Shown: in pieces, positions 28,545-37,310 of the stretch
How the letters are laid out: each line of letters begins with the position of its first letter
Position numbering within the stretch: position 1 is the first letter of the stretch
Translations under genes and position numbers: made by a program
Notes under the pieces: generated by a model
Database searches by the model: none
Seen by the model: only the letters and a program-made list of their open reading frames with translations
What the model was told of the DNA's origin: nothing
Source: Planctomycetota bacterium
Lineage (GTDB): Bacteria > Planctomycetota > Planctomycetia > Pirellulales > Lacipirellulaceae
Direction of reading: 5' to 3'
Length of the DNA: 64,000 bases
NCBI GenBank assembly: GCA_013152205.1
Contig: JAADGV010000019.1
Location: forward strand, 1-64,000

Positions 28545-28892
28545 ATGAAACTCCTTCTCACCGTGATTCAGCCCACAAAGCTCGAAGCCGTTCAGCAGGC
28601 GCTGAATCGTATCGGCGTAACCCGTCTGACGGTATGCGACGCGATGGGCTTTGCGCGGCAACGTGGGCAATCAGAAACGTATCGTGGCAGCGAGTACGAA
28701 ACCAACTTACTCCGCAAGGTGGAACTCGAAATTGCCGTGAACGACGATTTCGTCGAACGCACGATTGAGTGCCTAGAACAAGCCGCCCGTACTGGTACCA
28801 CCGGAAACATCGGGGACGGCAAGGTGATGGTCCTGCCCTTGGACGATGCAATACAGATCAGCGACTCGCATCGTGGGCCAGGCGCAGTTTAG
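28545..28892 (+). CDS. P-II family nitrogen regulatory protein
   Basis: A 115-residue trimeric signal protein that senses 2-oxoglutarate, ATP and ADP. The T-loop GQSETYRGSEY keeps Tyr51, the usual uridylylation site, and the B-loop TGNIGDGKVMVLPLDDAIQI is present. After it the canonical IRTGE-type C-loop is replaced by SDSHRGPG, so nucleotide contacts may differ. No amtB, glnA or glnD is visible nearby. A receiver-like gene follows 14 bases downstream, probably in the same transcript. Confidence 0.88.
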   Translation: MKLLLTVIQPTKLEAVQQALNRIGVTRLTVCDAMGFARQRGQSETYRGSEYETNLLRKVELEIAVNDDFVERTIECLEQAARTGTTGNIGDGKVMVLPLDDAIQISDSHRGPGAV

Positions 28893-28906
28893 GGCTAGAA
28901 CAGACA

Positions 28907-29254
28907 ATGAAACTCGTTTTTCTCGGTCGCGATTTGATGCTCTCTTCCCGGGTCGAAGGTGCTGCCCAAAATTTGGGCTTCTCGGTGAGTCATGCTGCGG
29001 ACGTAGCGGGGGCCATCACAGCACTGAGTAACGATGAATGTCGGTTGGTTTTTGTCGACCTCCAACTGCCGGGCCTTGATATAGTGGCGCTCGTCGAAGG
29101 GGTACGGAAGATTGAGGACGCGGAGGTGCTCATCGTCGCCTGCGGCCCGCATGTCCATGAGCAGCGACTTAACGAAGCCCGTCAGGCAGGTTGCGATAGG
29201 GTGGTAACTCGCGGCCAGTTCGATCGCGACGCCAACTCAATCCTACAAGCGTAG
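28907..29254 (+). CDS. Degenerate response-regulator receiver domain
   Basis: A stand-alone 115-residue CheY-like fold. A strand with a central Asp is present (LVFVDLQLPG, D51), but the acidic pair expected at the end of strand 1 is reduced (FLGRDL), and the conserved Thr/Ser and Lys near the C-terminus are not in their usual form (VVTRGQF). It may bind partners without normal phosphorylation. It follows the P-II gene by 14 bases, so a link to nitrogen signalling is plausible but unproven. Confidence 0.6.
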   Translation: MKLVFLGRDLMLSSRVEGAAQNLGFSVSHAADVAGAITALSNDECRLVFVDLQLPGLDIVALVEGVRKIEDAEVLIVACGPHVHEQRLNEARQAGCDRVVTRGQFDRDANSILQA

Positions 29255-29301
29255 CGCAACATATAGCCCGACCGTCTCGGTCGAGTCCTCTCAACTGATC
29301 C

Positions 29302-30567
29302 CTAAGCCTTCGCGTCCCCACCGCCTTCTGCCTCAGCACTCGACGCCCGATCCATTTGCGGCACACCCGCATCATCCATGGTTAAGCCCGGCAATCCTGG
29401 GGCCGACTCAATGTCGTCGAACGCAACTTCGTCCATTTCCGTCGAGTCGATGTGTCGACGCAGCAGCAGATAGATGCCAACTGTCGCAGGCCAAAGATAG
29501 GCAATGGGAAACGAGGCCGAGATGGCCGACAGCGTCCATTTCCAAAACTGAATGGCTTGGGCACCCGTATTTGCCATCCCACTGAGTTCCGACGTACCAT
29601 CGGCCAACGATGGGGCGACAAGCTGGGCAGTTCGCTCGTTTCCAGCCCCCCAGCTGATGGTCCACTCCGACAACGTGATACTGGTACTGGCAATGTAGTG
29701 AACCACCATTTCGCCCAAAAGGCCCAAGAGAGTTGCCATCAACACATAGGCAGCCAGATGCAGCGGACGTTGGTAGATATAGGCGTAGCAGCGGCTTACA
29801 CCATCAAATGCGTCGGTCCGCTCTACCCCGATCGTCGCCCACATCAATGGCCAACCAAGCATCAGCCCAAGCAGCACCACGGCAAGCATCAGCCCCCAAA
29901 CAAGGACCAACACCCACAGCAACCCGGCAAGCATGGCGACAAAGTCTAGCCGCAAAAAAAGGCCATCGAGAACCAACGGCAAAGCAAGCGCTGCAGCGCC
30001 AGCCAGGGCGATGATTGGAGCACCGGCAGTCGTCACCCACTTTGCAAGTGCCGCTTGCATGGCTGCTACGGGGCTCAATATTTCGCCACGAGTGAGATAA
30101 ACCGCTGCTATCCGCGAGATCGCGCCGCCAAATAACGACCACACAAGAATCGCCCAAACTCCACAAAGCGACAATACCCACGAGCGTTGCCAACTTGTTT
30201 CGCGGTTGGCCAGTAGAACAAACGGCTTGGTTAGCCAAGTCCAGCCACGAACGAGCGGCCCTGAGTTGGTCCCTTCAGTAAATGCTCGAAACTCAGAGAT
30301 GTTTTCTTGCGTCGAAGGGATGGGCGATGGCGATGCAGTGGGCAACGCAGACGACGGCCCTGTGTCGGTTAGCCGCTGGAGGCCCACTGGGGAATCTGAA
30401 AAAACCCCTTCGATGGTTGCCCAACCCCATTGCGTCAAAACCACGCCAATAAATGCCAGTAACAACACCCGCAGCAGAAGCGAAACACGCAATGCTCGCA
30501 CTAAGATCAGCCAGGGGCAGATCTCATTCCAGCGAATCTCGTGAAGTATCCCCGGTGGCTGCGACAT
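29302..30567 (-). CDS. Polytopic membrane protein of unknown function
   Basis: A 421-residue protein with about six to seven hydrophobic helices, including VLLLAFIGVVLTQWGW near the N-terminus and the pair IIALAGAAALALPLVL / WVLVLVWGLMLAVVLLGLML in the middle, plus a long non-membrane loop and an acidic C-terminal tail. I do not recognise the family. The ATG at 30567 (MSQPPG) is preferred over an upstream TTG. It is the last gene of the minus-strand series that begins with groEL, 190 bases after yacG, but need not share its transcript. Confidence 0.65.
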   Translation of the reverse strand: MSQPPGILHEIRWNEICPWLILVRALRVSLLLRVLLLAFIGVVLTQWGWATIEGVFSDSPVGLQRLTDTGPSSALPTASPSPIPSTQENISEFRAFTEGTNSGPLVRGWTWLTKPFVLLANRETSWQRSWVLSLCGVWAILVWSLFGGAISRIAAVYLTRGEILSPVAAMQAALAKWVTTAGAPIIALAGAAALALPLVLDGLFLRLDFVAMLAGLLWVLVLVWGLMLAVVLLGLMLGWPLMWATIGVERTDAFDGVSRCYAYIYQRPLHLAAYVLMATLLGLLGEMVVHYIASTSITLSEWTISWGAGNERTAQLVAPSLADGTSELSGMANTGAQAIQFWKWTLSAISASFPIAYLWPATVGIYLLLRRHIDSTEMDEVAFDDIESAPGLPGLTMDDAGVPQMDRASSAEAEGGGDAKA

Positions 30568-30756
30568 CGGTACTCTTAGGAGAAAGAACGTTGCGGACAA
30601 AGCCAAACGACGGTCGCATTATACTGGCGACGCGAGATGATTCCTAGAAGAGTCTGCCGTTGTGAATTGGCCAATAGCCGGACCGCAACGCGGTCCCGGA
30701 GGCAAGTCTGCCTCCAGCGACAAGGTCAACACAATAACGGGGAAATACCTCGCTCG

Positions 30757-30942
30757 CTAATTAGCTTCCTGCGACCAATTGTCGTCCGGAATCTCATCGT
30801 CTTCAGGGTCGGGCGCATGCGGCAAGGTATGCTTTTCGTCGAGCCATTGTCCCAAGTCGATCAATTTACACCGCGCACTACAAAACGGCATAGCGTCCGT
30901 TTCCTGAGGCGAAAATTCAGATTGGCAAAGTGGGCAACGCAT
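30757..30942 (-). CDS. yacG: YacG-type zinc-finger protein
   Basis: A 61-residue protein with the YacG pattern CPLC, then PFCSARC followed by KLIDLGQWL, which gives a four-Cys zinc site. In Escherichia coli YacG binds GyrB and inhibits DNA gyrase; the role here is by homology. The C-terminus is acidic (DPEDDEIPDDNW). ATG 30942 (MRCPLC) fits the family start; an in-frame extension to 30993 is unlikely. It lies on the minus strand after fmdB with a repeat-rich gap between. Confidence 0.85.
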   Translation of the reverse strand: MRCPLCQSEFSPQETDAMPFCSARCKLIDLGQWLDEKHTLPHAPDPEDDEIPDDNWSQEAN

Positions 30943-31010
30943 GGCAGTAGAAAAATAACTGATCTGTGTTTCAGCCGTGTTACTAACGATCAACTTTTTT
31001 TGTGTGGTGT

Positions 31011-31186
31011 AAATATTTTTCGACAGGATTAACAGGATCTGTAAGGATGAGTCAGAACACTAATTTTCGCTAATTGGCACTAATCTGATTAGCGAAGATT
31101 AGCGCCGATTAGTGTTCTTTCAATCAAGTTTGTGATAGATCCGGATGTCTCTCATCTGGCTGTATCCTGTTATCCCGTCAAATATT
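31011..31186. repeat. Nested inverted-repeat element
   Basis: The outer arms are AAATATTTTTCGACAGGATTAACAGGAT-like on the left and ATCCTGTTATCCCGTCAAATATT on the right. The inside holds palindromic CACTAATTTTCGCTAATTGG...AGATTAGCGCCGATTAGTG. This looks like a small non-coding mobile repeat between yacG and fmdB. Confidence 0.7.
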
Positions 31187-31229
31187 ATTTGCTTGGTTGC
31201 GGCTTTGTCGCGATCGGTTCAATTCGAGT

Positions 31230-31535
31230 CTATGCTTCCTTCGATTTGCTCGAACTCGACTTCGTCTCACTCTTACTACTCGAATCAGACGATTCCTTCT
31301 TGGGCTTTTCCTGAGCCTTCTTTGCGTCCTGGGCGCCTTTCTTGTACGACTCGCTACGGTAATCGGTTTCGTAGAATCCCGAACCCTTGAACACTACCGC
31401 CGCTCCCGTGCCGAACAACCGACGGAGCTTGAGCTTTTTGCATTCAGGACATTTACGTTTAACCGGATCAGAGATCGACTGAAACAGTTCGAACTCATGG
31501 CCACATGCATCGCATTCGTAGTCGTAAGTAGGCAT
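31230..31535 (-). CDS. FmdB-type zinc-ribbon protein
   Basis: A 101-residue protein starting MPTYDYECDACGHEFEL, then KCPECKKLKLRRLFGTGA, the FmdB/putative regulatory zinc-ribbon signature with four cysteines. The last 40 residues are a Ser/Lys-rich, probably disordered tail. The role of the family is poorly known. It is 99 bases downstream of grpE on the same strand, and may be part of the chaperone transcript. Confidence 0.88.
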   Translation of the reverse strand: MPTYDYECDACGHEFELFQSISDPVKRKCPECKKLKLRRLFGTGAAVVFKGSGFYETDYRSESYKKGAQDAKKAQEKPKKESSDSSSKSETKSSSSKSKEA

Positions 31536-31634
31536 GGCAATTTAACTGAACGGGGGAAAGTTGAACTAAAAACCGGATGTCTTAGCGGCGAGCCTTTTTG
31601 GCTTGAGTTGCCGCAGATAAAAACAACGGGAGAA

Positions 31635-32222
31635 TTATGCATCTTCTTCTGGTGCTGGCCCAGACGAAATAATTACCTGCGCGGGACGTACCACGCGGTC
31701 GTGCAACAAATAACCTACCTGAGTTACCTGCAAGACGTGGCTCGCAGGCTGCTCGTCGGAAGGCTGTTGCAGAATAGCTTCGTGGATCTGAGGATCGAAG
31801 GGTTGGCCAAGCGCATCAATTTGCTGACAGTGATGCTGCTCAAAAATGGTCGTAAGCTGTTGCTTCACTAGTTTGAAACCTTCGAGCAATCCCGCGGTGT
31901 CGTCGTTTTGTTCAGCCGCCTCGATGGCACGCTCGATGTTGTCCAAGGCGGGCAACAAATCGCGGAGCAACGACAAGGCACCGTAGCGTCGTTCGTCGAC
32001 GATTTCGCGGGCGGTGCGGCTACGCAAATTTTCCATTTCTGCCTGGAGCCGAAGCACACGATCTTTTTCGGCGGCAAGTTCACCCTCTAGGCCAGATTCG
32101 CCTTCCTCGCAAGCAGTCGCTACTGCGTCCGCAATCGATGCTGCATCGACATCAGCGGCTGGCCGTTGGTCGTCATCCATTTCCACGGGTGTTTTGTCTT
32201 CGGTAGGTTGCTTGGCCGCCAT
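31635..32222 (-). CDS. grpE: Nucleotide exchange factor GrpE
   Basis: A 195-residue protein that releases ADP from DnaK and acts as its partner. A long N-terminal acidic coil precedes LQAEMENLRSRTAREI and the dimer helix; the beta-domain signature is visible in the C-terminal half (DPQIHEAILQQPSDEQPASHVLQVTQVGYLLHDRVVRPAQVII region). It starts 23 bases after dnaJ. Together with dnaK and clpB elsewhere in the window it completes the bacterial disaggregase set. Confidence 0.96.
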   Translation of the reverse strand: MAAKQPTEDKTPVEMDDDQRPAADVDAASIADAVATACEEGESGLEGELAAEKDRVLRLQAEMENLRSRTAREIVDERRYGALSLLRDLLPALDNIERAIEAAEQNDDTAGLLEGFKLVKQQLTTIFEQHHCQQIDALGQPFDPQIHEAILQQPSDEQPASHVLQVTQVGYLLHDRVVRPAQVIISSGPAPEEDA

Positions 32223-32245
32223 CGGTGGCTACTCCTCAATATGCG

Positions 32246-33373
32246 TTAAGCAGATTCGTCGTCGGTAAAATAGTGTTTCAGTTTTTCAAAAAAACTCTGC
32301 CGCACGGGGGCAACATTCTTGTGCTCCAGCTCGGCTAACTGACGCAGTAAGGCTTCTTCTTCGCTGCTTATTTTTTCGGGCACATCGATATTCACTTGCA
32401 CTAAGAGATCGCCCAGCCCAACAATCCGCGGGTCGGGCATGCCTTGGCCCTTGAGACGGAAGACCTTACCCGACTGAGTACCCGGAGGAACTTCGACCTC
32501 TCCCGGCCCACTCAGCGTGGGAACCTCCAGCGTACAGCCCAACGCCGCTTGCGAGTAGGTAATCGGCACGCGGCAAATGAGGTGTTGCCCTTCTCGCTCG
32601 AACAACGCATGTTGCAAGATCGACACCACACAATAGCAGTCGCCCGAAGGCCCCCCGTTGGGGCTTGGTTCGCCCTGCCCTGTGATCCGCACTTGCATGC
32701 CATCGTCGACACCTGCGGGGATTTCGACTTCGGCCTCAACCTTTTTAAGCTTTTGCCCAGAACCGCGGCACCCTTTGCAAGGCGTCGAAATCGAAGAGCC
32801 TTCGCCTTTACAGGCCGGGCAAGTTGTCTGCACGCGGACAATCCCCGCCTGCTGCACCACTTGCCCGTGACCGCCGCAGTACGAACAAACCTGACGCTCG
32901 CTGCCATCGGCTGCGCCGCTGCCATCACATTTTTTGCAAGGCTCATGCCGCTGGAAATGCACCGTTTTGCACACCCCCTGAGCAGCTTCTTGAAGTGTGA
33001 GTGTCACATCGCAGCGAACATCCCGCCCTTTACGAACCCGTCGTCGACGGCCTCCGCTTCCACCAAAGATGTCGCCAAACAAGTCGCCAAAAGCAGAGAA
33101 GATGTCCTCGACATCAGAAAAGTGCCCTGCCCCACCCCCTTGGCCGTTCACTCCCGCATGGCCATGACGATCGTAGCGAGTACGTTTTTCGGCGTCATGA
33201 AGAACTTCAAAGGCGTCAGACGCTTCTTTGAACTTTTCGATGGCCTCTTCGTCACCCGGATTCTTGTCTGGGTGATATTTAATTGCTAGACGACGATACG
33301 ACGTGGCTATTTCGTCTTGCGTCACAGTACGCTCGACTTGTAGCACCTCGTAATAATCGCGCGGTGAGGCCAT
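32246..33373 (-). CDS. dnaJ: Chaperone DnaJ (Hsp40)
   Basis: A 375-residue class I J-protein that delivers substrates to DnaK. The J-domain has HPD at 34-36 (KYHPDKNPG). A Gly/Phe-rich linker with FGDLFGDIFGG follows. The zinc domain has four CxxCxGxG units (CKKCDGSG, CSYCGGHG, CPACKGEG, CKGCRGSG). The C-terminal substrate-binding domains end with a short tail. All functional motifs are present. It lies between groEL and grpE, on the same strand. Confidence 0.97.
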   Translation of the reverse strand: MASPRDYYEVLQVERTVTQDEIATSYRRLAIKYHPDKNPGDEEAIEKFKEASDAFEVLHDAEKRTRYDRHGHAGVNGQGGGAGHFSDVEDIFSAFGDLFGDIFGGSGGRRRRVRKGRDVRCDVTLTLQEAAQGVCKTVHFQRHEPCKKCDGSGAADGSERQVCSYCGGHGQVVQQAGIVRVQTTCPACKGEGSSISTPCKGCRGSGQKLKKVEAEVEIPAGVDDGMQVRITGQGEPSPNGGPSGDCYCVVSILQHALFEREGQHLICRVPITYSQAALGCTLEVPTLSGPGEVEVPPGTQSGKVFRLKGQGMPDPRIVGLGDLLVQVNIDVPEKISSEEEALLRQLAELEHKNVAPVRQSFFEKLKHYFTDDESA

Positions 33374-33409
33374 GGCGTTTCGTCGTTTCCGGTCGACTCA
33401 CATCGGGTA

Positions 33410-33454
33410 CGCAATCGGGCCACTGGCTAAAAAGTAGCCGAGCGGCCCGATGCG
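33410..33454. repeat. Imperfect palindrome between groEL and dnaJ
   Basis: On the minus strand CGCATCGGGCC...CGGCTAC is followed by TTTT and TAGCC...GGCCCGATTGCG. It could be a processing or attenuation hairpin in the chaperone transcript. Confidence 0.6.
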
Positions 33455-33484
33455 AAAAATACTATGGCTTCTCAATAGCGTTCC

Positions 33485-35104
33485 TTAGCGAATGCTACCG
33501 ACGACGCCCCGCTTGTCTTGCTCTTTCGGGTCGTAGTTGGTCACCAACGCTTCGGTGGTGAGAATCAAACCAGCGATGCTTGCGGCATTCGACAAAGCGG
33601 TCTTTACCACCTTGGCCGGATCGATAACGCCCGCCTTGTACATGTCGACATACGCGCCATTGTTGGCATCGTAGCCGGTGTTCAAAGGCTTTCGGCTAAC
33701 CTCGTCGGCTACCACACTGCCATCCAAACTACAGTTGTCTGCAATCTGGCGGAGCGGAGCATCCAAAACACCTCGCACGATGTTCACGCCGATTTTCTCA
33801 TCGCCCTTAGCGCCTTTGACGGCAGCTTCCACAGCTTCGCTGCAACGCAGCAATGCGACACCTCCACCCGGGAGGATGCCTTCTTCAACTGCGGCACGCG
33901 TTGCGTGCAAAGCGTCTTCGACACGAGCCTTTTTCTGCTTCATGTCTGCTTCGCTACTGGCACCCACCGAAATGATTGCTACGCCACCGGTCAGCTTAGC
34001 CAACCGCTCTTGTAGCTTCTCGCGGTCGTAGTCGCTGGTGGTCGCTTCGATTCCCTTGCGAAGCTGATCGATGCGTTTTTTCACATCGGCAGTCGAGCCA
34101 CCACCTTGAACGATCGTGGTAGCGTCTTTGTTGACGGTGATTTTCTTAGCGCGACCCATCTCGGCCAGTGTGACACTTTCGAGCTTCACGCCCAGGTCTT
34201 CGCTGATCAACGTGCCACCCGTTAAGGTCGCAATATCGCCGAGCATCGCCTTACGACGGTCACCAAATCCTGGAGCCTTCACCGCACCAACATTCAGCAC
34301 GCCTCGCAACTTATTCACAACCAAAGCAGCAAGAGCCTCGCCCTCGATATCTTCAGCGATGATTAAGAACGGCTTGCCCTTTTGGCTTACCAACTCCAAG
34401 ATCGGAAGCAGATCACGCAGATTGCTGATCTTCTTCTCATGAATCAGGATGTAAGCGTCTTCCAACACGCATTCCATGTCGGCTGGCTCATTGATGAAGT
34501 AAGGCGACAAGTAACCCTTGTCGAACTGCATACCTTCAACGAACTCAAGCGTCGTCTCGGTCGACCGGCCCTCTTCGACCGTAATCACGCCGTCTTTACC
34601 TACCCGCTCCATCGCGTCGGCCAACAGGTCGCCGATCACGGGATCGTTATTAGCGCTGATGGAGCCAACTTGCGAGATCTGTTCTTTGCTCGACACTTTC
34701 TTCGCCATCGAATCAAGCTGTTCGATCGCCGCATTAACTGCCCGGCGAATACCACGCTGAACAGCCATCGGATTGCTGCCGGCAACAATGTTGCGGGTGC
34801 CTTCGCGAAGGATCGCCCGAGCAAGTACCGTTGCCGTCGTGGTACCATCGCCTGCAAGCGACGAAGTCTTGTCGGCCACTTCGTGAACGAGCTTCGCGCC
34901 CATATTCTCGAAGGGGTCTTCCAGCTCGATCTCTTTACTGACGGTAACGCCGTCTTTGGTGACCGTTGGCCCGCCGAACGACTTGTTAATAATCACATTG
35001 CGGCCAGTTGGGCCCATCGTCACGGCGACGGCGTCGGCCAATTTATCGACACCCCGAAGCAGTTTGCTCCGAGCGGCGTCGTCAAACATCAGTTGCTTTG
35101 CCAC
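33485..35104 (-). CDS. groL2: Chaperonin GroEL, second copy
   Basis: A 539-residue GroEL that folds proteins inside a two-ring cage with GroES. The phosphate loop [25 protein letters not shown] and the equatorial-domain GGGVALLR are present. Unlike the copy at 35610-37310 it lacks a Gly-Met tail and ends GVVGSIR. Paralogues without the GGM tail are thought to have specialised clients. It lies downstream of groES on the same strand, so groES is flanked by two groEL genes. Confidence 0.97.
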   Translation of the reverse strand: MAKQLMFDDAARSKLLRGVDKLADAVAVTMGPTGRNVIINKSFGGPTVTKDGVTVSKEIELEDPFENMGAKLVHEVADKTSSLAGDGTTTATVLARAILREGTRNIVAGSNPMAVQRGIRRAVNAAIEQLDSMAKKVSSKEQISQVGSISANNDPVIGDLLADAMERVGKDGVITVEEGRSTETTLEFVEGMQFDKGYLSPYFINEPADMECVLEDAYILIHEKKISNLRDLLPILELVSQKGKPFLIIAEDIEGEALAALVVNKLRGVLNVGAVKAPGFGDRRKAMLGDIATLTGGTLISEDLGVKLESVTLAEMGRAKKITVNKDATTIVQGGGSTADVKKRIDQLRKGIEATTSDYDREKLQERLAKLTGGVAIISVGASSEADMKQKKARVEDALHATRAAVEEGILPGGGVALLRCSEAVEAAVKGAKGDEKIGVNIVRGVLDAPLRQIADNCSLDGSVVADEVSRKPLNTGYDANNGAYVDMYKAGVIDPAKVVKTALSNAASIAGLILTTEALVTNYDPKEQDKRGVVGSIR

Positions 35105-35231
35105 GGGTATGGCTCCTTTGTTAGAAGCGGTTTAGCTCACTGGCCGTTCGGCTCCGAGCTAAGGTTTGGGTGATGATTGTTTCTTATTGCTTTATCGAGC
35201 AGCGAACAAAGCGTTACTGCTTGCTTTTTGT

Positions 35232-35528
35232 CTAGAGAACCTTAGCGAGGATGTCGCTCTCGCGAAGAATCTTCAGCTCGGCGCCATCGACTTCGATATC
35301 CGAGCCGCCATATTTCCCGTAAATCACTTCGTCGCCAACGGCCACCGAAAGCTCACCGCGGTTGCCGCTGTCGAGCAATCGGCCAGCACCAACAGCAACG
35401 ATTTTGCCACGTTGGGGCTTTTCTTGAGCCGCATCGGGAAGAACGATACCACCAGCGGTTACTTCTTCAGCATCCGAGGGGCGAACAACGACGCGATCGT
35501 CCAGCGGTCGCAAATTGATCTTGGCCAT
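35232..35528 (-). CDS. groES: Co-chaperonin GroES
   Basis: A 98-residue lid of the chaperonin cage. It starts [14 protein letters not shown], has the mobile loop ([24 protein letters not shown]) and ends with the [18 protein letters not shown] strand typical of the family. It lies between two groEL genes on the same strand, 82 bases after one and 128 before the next. Only one groES is in the window, so it may serve both GroELs. Confidence 0.97.
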   Translation of the reverse strand: MAKINLRPLDDRVVVRPSDAEEVTAGGIVLPDAAQEKPQRGKIVAVGAGRLLDSGNRGELSVAVGDEVIYGKYGGSDIEVDGAELKILRESDILAKVL

Positions 35529-35609
35529 GTCTTGGGTTCCTTCTGATTATTTTTAATTCGGGGAAGTTTGTACTAATTAAACCTTGAGCCGACGTGGCTC
35601 GTGGCTTTC

Positions 35610-37310
35610 CTACATCATGCCGGGCATACCGCCCATGCCAGGCATCCCGCCGCCCATTCCGCCCATGCCAGGAGGCATCCCGCCACCCATACCGTGGTCG
35701 TGGTCGCCGCCGGCAGGTTCCTCTTCTTCTTTGGGAATTTCAGTAATCAACGAATCGGTGGTCAACAGCAGCGAAGCCACACTAGCCGCATTTTGCAGCG
35801 AGGTGCGAACTACCTTGGCTGGGTCGATGATGCCAGCTTCGATCAAGTCGCAATACTCCATCTTGTTGGCGTTGTAGCCCTCGTTCTTCACTTTGGACTG
35901 ACGAACCCGATTCACAACCACGGCACCATCGACACCCGCATTCTCGGCGATATAACGCAACGGATAGTCGAGTACCTTACGAATAATCTCGACGCCCAGG
36001 CCTTCGTCGCCTTCCAGCTTGAGCTTATTGAGAGCCTTTTCGCAACGGATCAACGCGACACCGCCACCGACAACAATACCCTCAGCCAACGCAGCTTGGG
36101 TTGCCGACCGGGCGTCTTCCAGCAGAGCCTTACGCTCTTTCATCTCGGTTTCTGTCGCAGCACCGCAGTTAATCTCTGCAACGCCACCGGCTAGCTTGGC
36201 CAACCGCTCTTGCAGCTTCTCGCGATCGTAATCGCTGTCGGTTGTTTCGATCTCGTTACGAATTTGATCCGCACGAGCGTTGATGGCGTCCTTCTTACCG
36301 CCACCACCAACCATGGTGGTGTTGTCTGTGTTAATCTCGATCTTACGGCACTTGCCAAGATCAGAAAGCTGTACGCCATCGAGCTTGATGCCAAGATCCT
36401 TGAAGATGGCTGTGCCACCGGTCAACGTTGCGATATCGCCAAGCATCGCCTTGCGACGATCGCCGTAGCCCGGTGCTTTCACAGCACAGACATTGATGAT
36501 GCCACGCATTTTGTTGACAACCAGCGTAGCCAATGCTTCGCCTTCGACATCTTCAGCCACGATCAACAAGGGCTTGCCCGCTTTAGAAACTGCCTCGAGC
36601 AGCGGAACCATGTCTTTGGCGTTCGAGATCTTCTCTTCGTAAACCAGTACCAAGCAGTTCTCTAGTTCGACAGTTTGGTCGTCTTCGTTGGTGACGAAGT
36701 GGGGCGAGAGAAAACCGCGGTCGAATTGCATGCCTTCGACCACTTCAACGTAAGTCTCGTTGCCACGGCCTTCTTCGACCGTGATAACGCCATCTTTGCC
36801 CACTTTGGCAAACGCTTCGGCTAGCACGCTGCCGATCGAGGGGTCGTTGTTGCCAGCGATCGTAGCGACCTGCTGCAAGCTCTTCTTGTTCTTAACATCA
36901 ATTGGCTCTGCCAATTTTTCGATCGCGGCAGTCACTGCTTCGATCGCCTTCGAGATGCCTCGACTCAACGCCATGGCATCGGCACCAGCGGCAAGCATTT
37001 TCAGGCCTTCCCGAAAGATGCCTTCAGCCAAGACGGTCGCGCTGGTCGTACCATCACCAGCAACATCGTTGGTCTTGCTGGCAGCTTCTTTAACCAGTTG
37101 GGCACCCAGATTCTCGTACGGGTCTTCCAGATCGATGTCCTCGGCGACGGTAACACCGTCTTTGGTCACCTTGGGCGATCCCCAACCCTTGTCTAAAACA
37201 GCATTGCGACCGCGAGGGCCAAGGGTACTGCGTACGGCGCGGGCCAGTTTCCCGACCCCCACTGCTAGTTGCTTGCGTGCTTCGTCCTCAAATACCATTT
37301 GTTTGGGCAC
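35610..37310 (-). CDS. groL1: Chaperonin GroEL with Gly/Met tail
   Basis: A 566-residue GroEL and the first gene of the chaperone block. It has [14 protein letters not shown], the apical domain, GGGVALIR, and a C-terminal tail built of GGM and GMP repeats that fills the bottom of the cage. The tail is the mark of the housekeeping copy. No CIRCE operator (TTAGCACTC-N9-GAGTGCTAA) is visible upstream. A palindrome shared with the dnaK upstream region lies at 37573-37585. Confidence 0.97.
   Translation of the reverse strand: MPKQMVFEDEARKQLAVGVGKLARAVRSTLGPRGRNAVLDKGWGSPKVTKDGVTVAEDIDLEDPYENLGAQLVKEAASKTNDVAGDGTTSATVLAEGIFREGLKMLAAGADAMALSRGISKAIEAVTAAIEKLAEPIDVKNKKSLQQVATIAGNNDPSIGSVLAEAFAKVGKDGVITVEEGRGNETYVEVVEGMQFDRGFLSPHFVTNEDDQTVELENCLVLVYEEKISNAKDMVPLLEAVSKAGKPLLIVAEDVEGEALATLVVNKMRGIINVCAVKAPGYGDRRKAMLGDIATLTGGTAIFKDLGIKLDGVQLSDLGKCRKIEINTDNTTMVGGGGKKDAINARADQIRNEIETTDSDYDREKLQERLAKLAGGVAEINCGAATETEMKERKALLEDARSATQAALAEGIVVGGGVALIRCEKALNKLKLEGDEGLGVEIIRKVLDYPLRYIAENAGVDGAVVVNRVRQSKVKNEGYNANKMEYCDLIEAGIIDPAKVVRTSLQNAASVASLLLTTDSLITEIPKEEEEPAGGDHDHGMGGGMPPGMGGMGGGMPGMGGMPGMM

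Noticed and set aside
3819-37310. Long frames opposite clpB, dnaK, glgX and the groEL genes
   Set aside because: They are antisense shadows of strongly conserved genes and show no independent motifs or ribosome sites.
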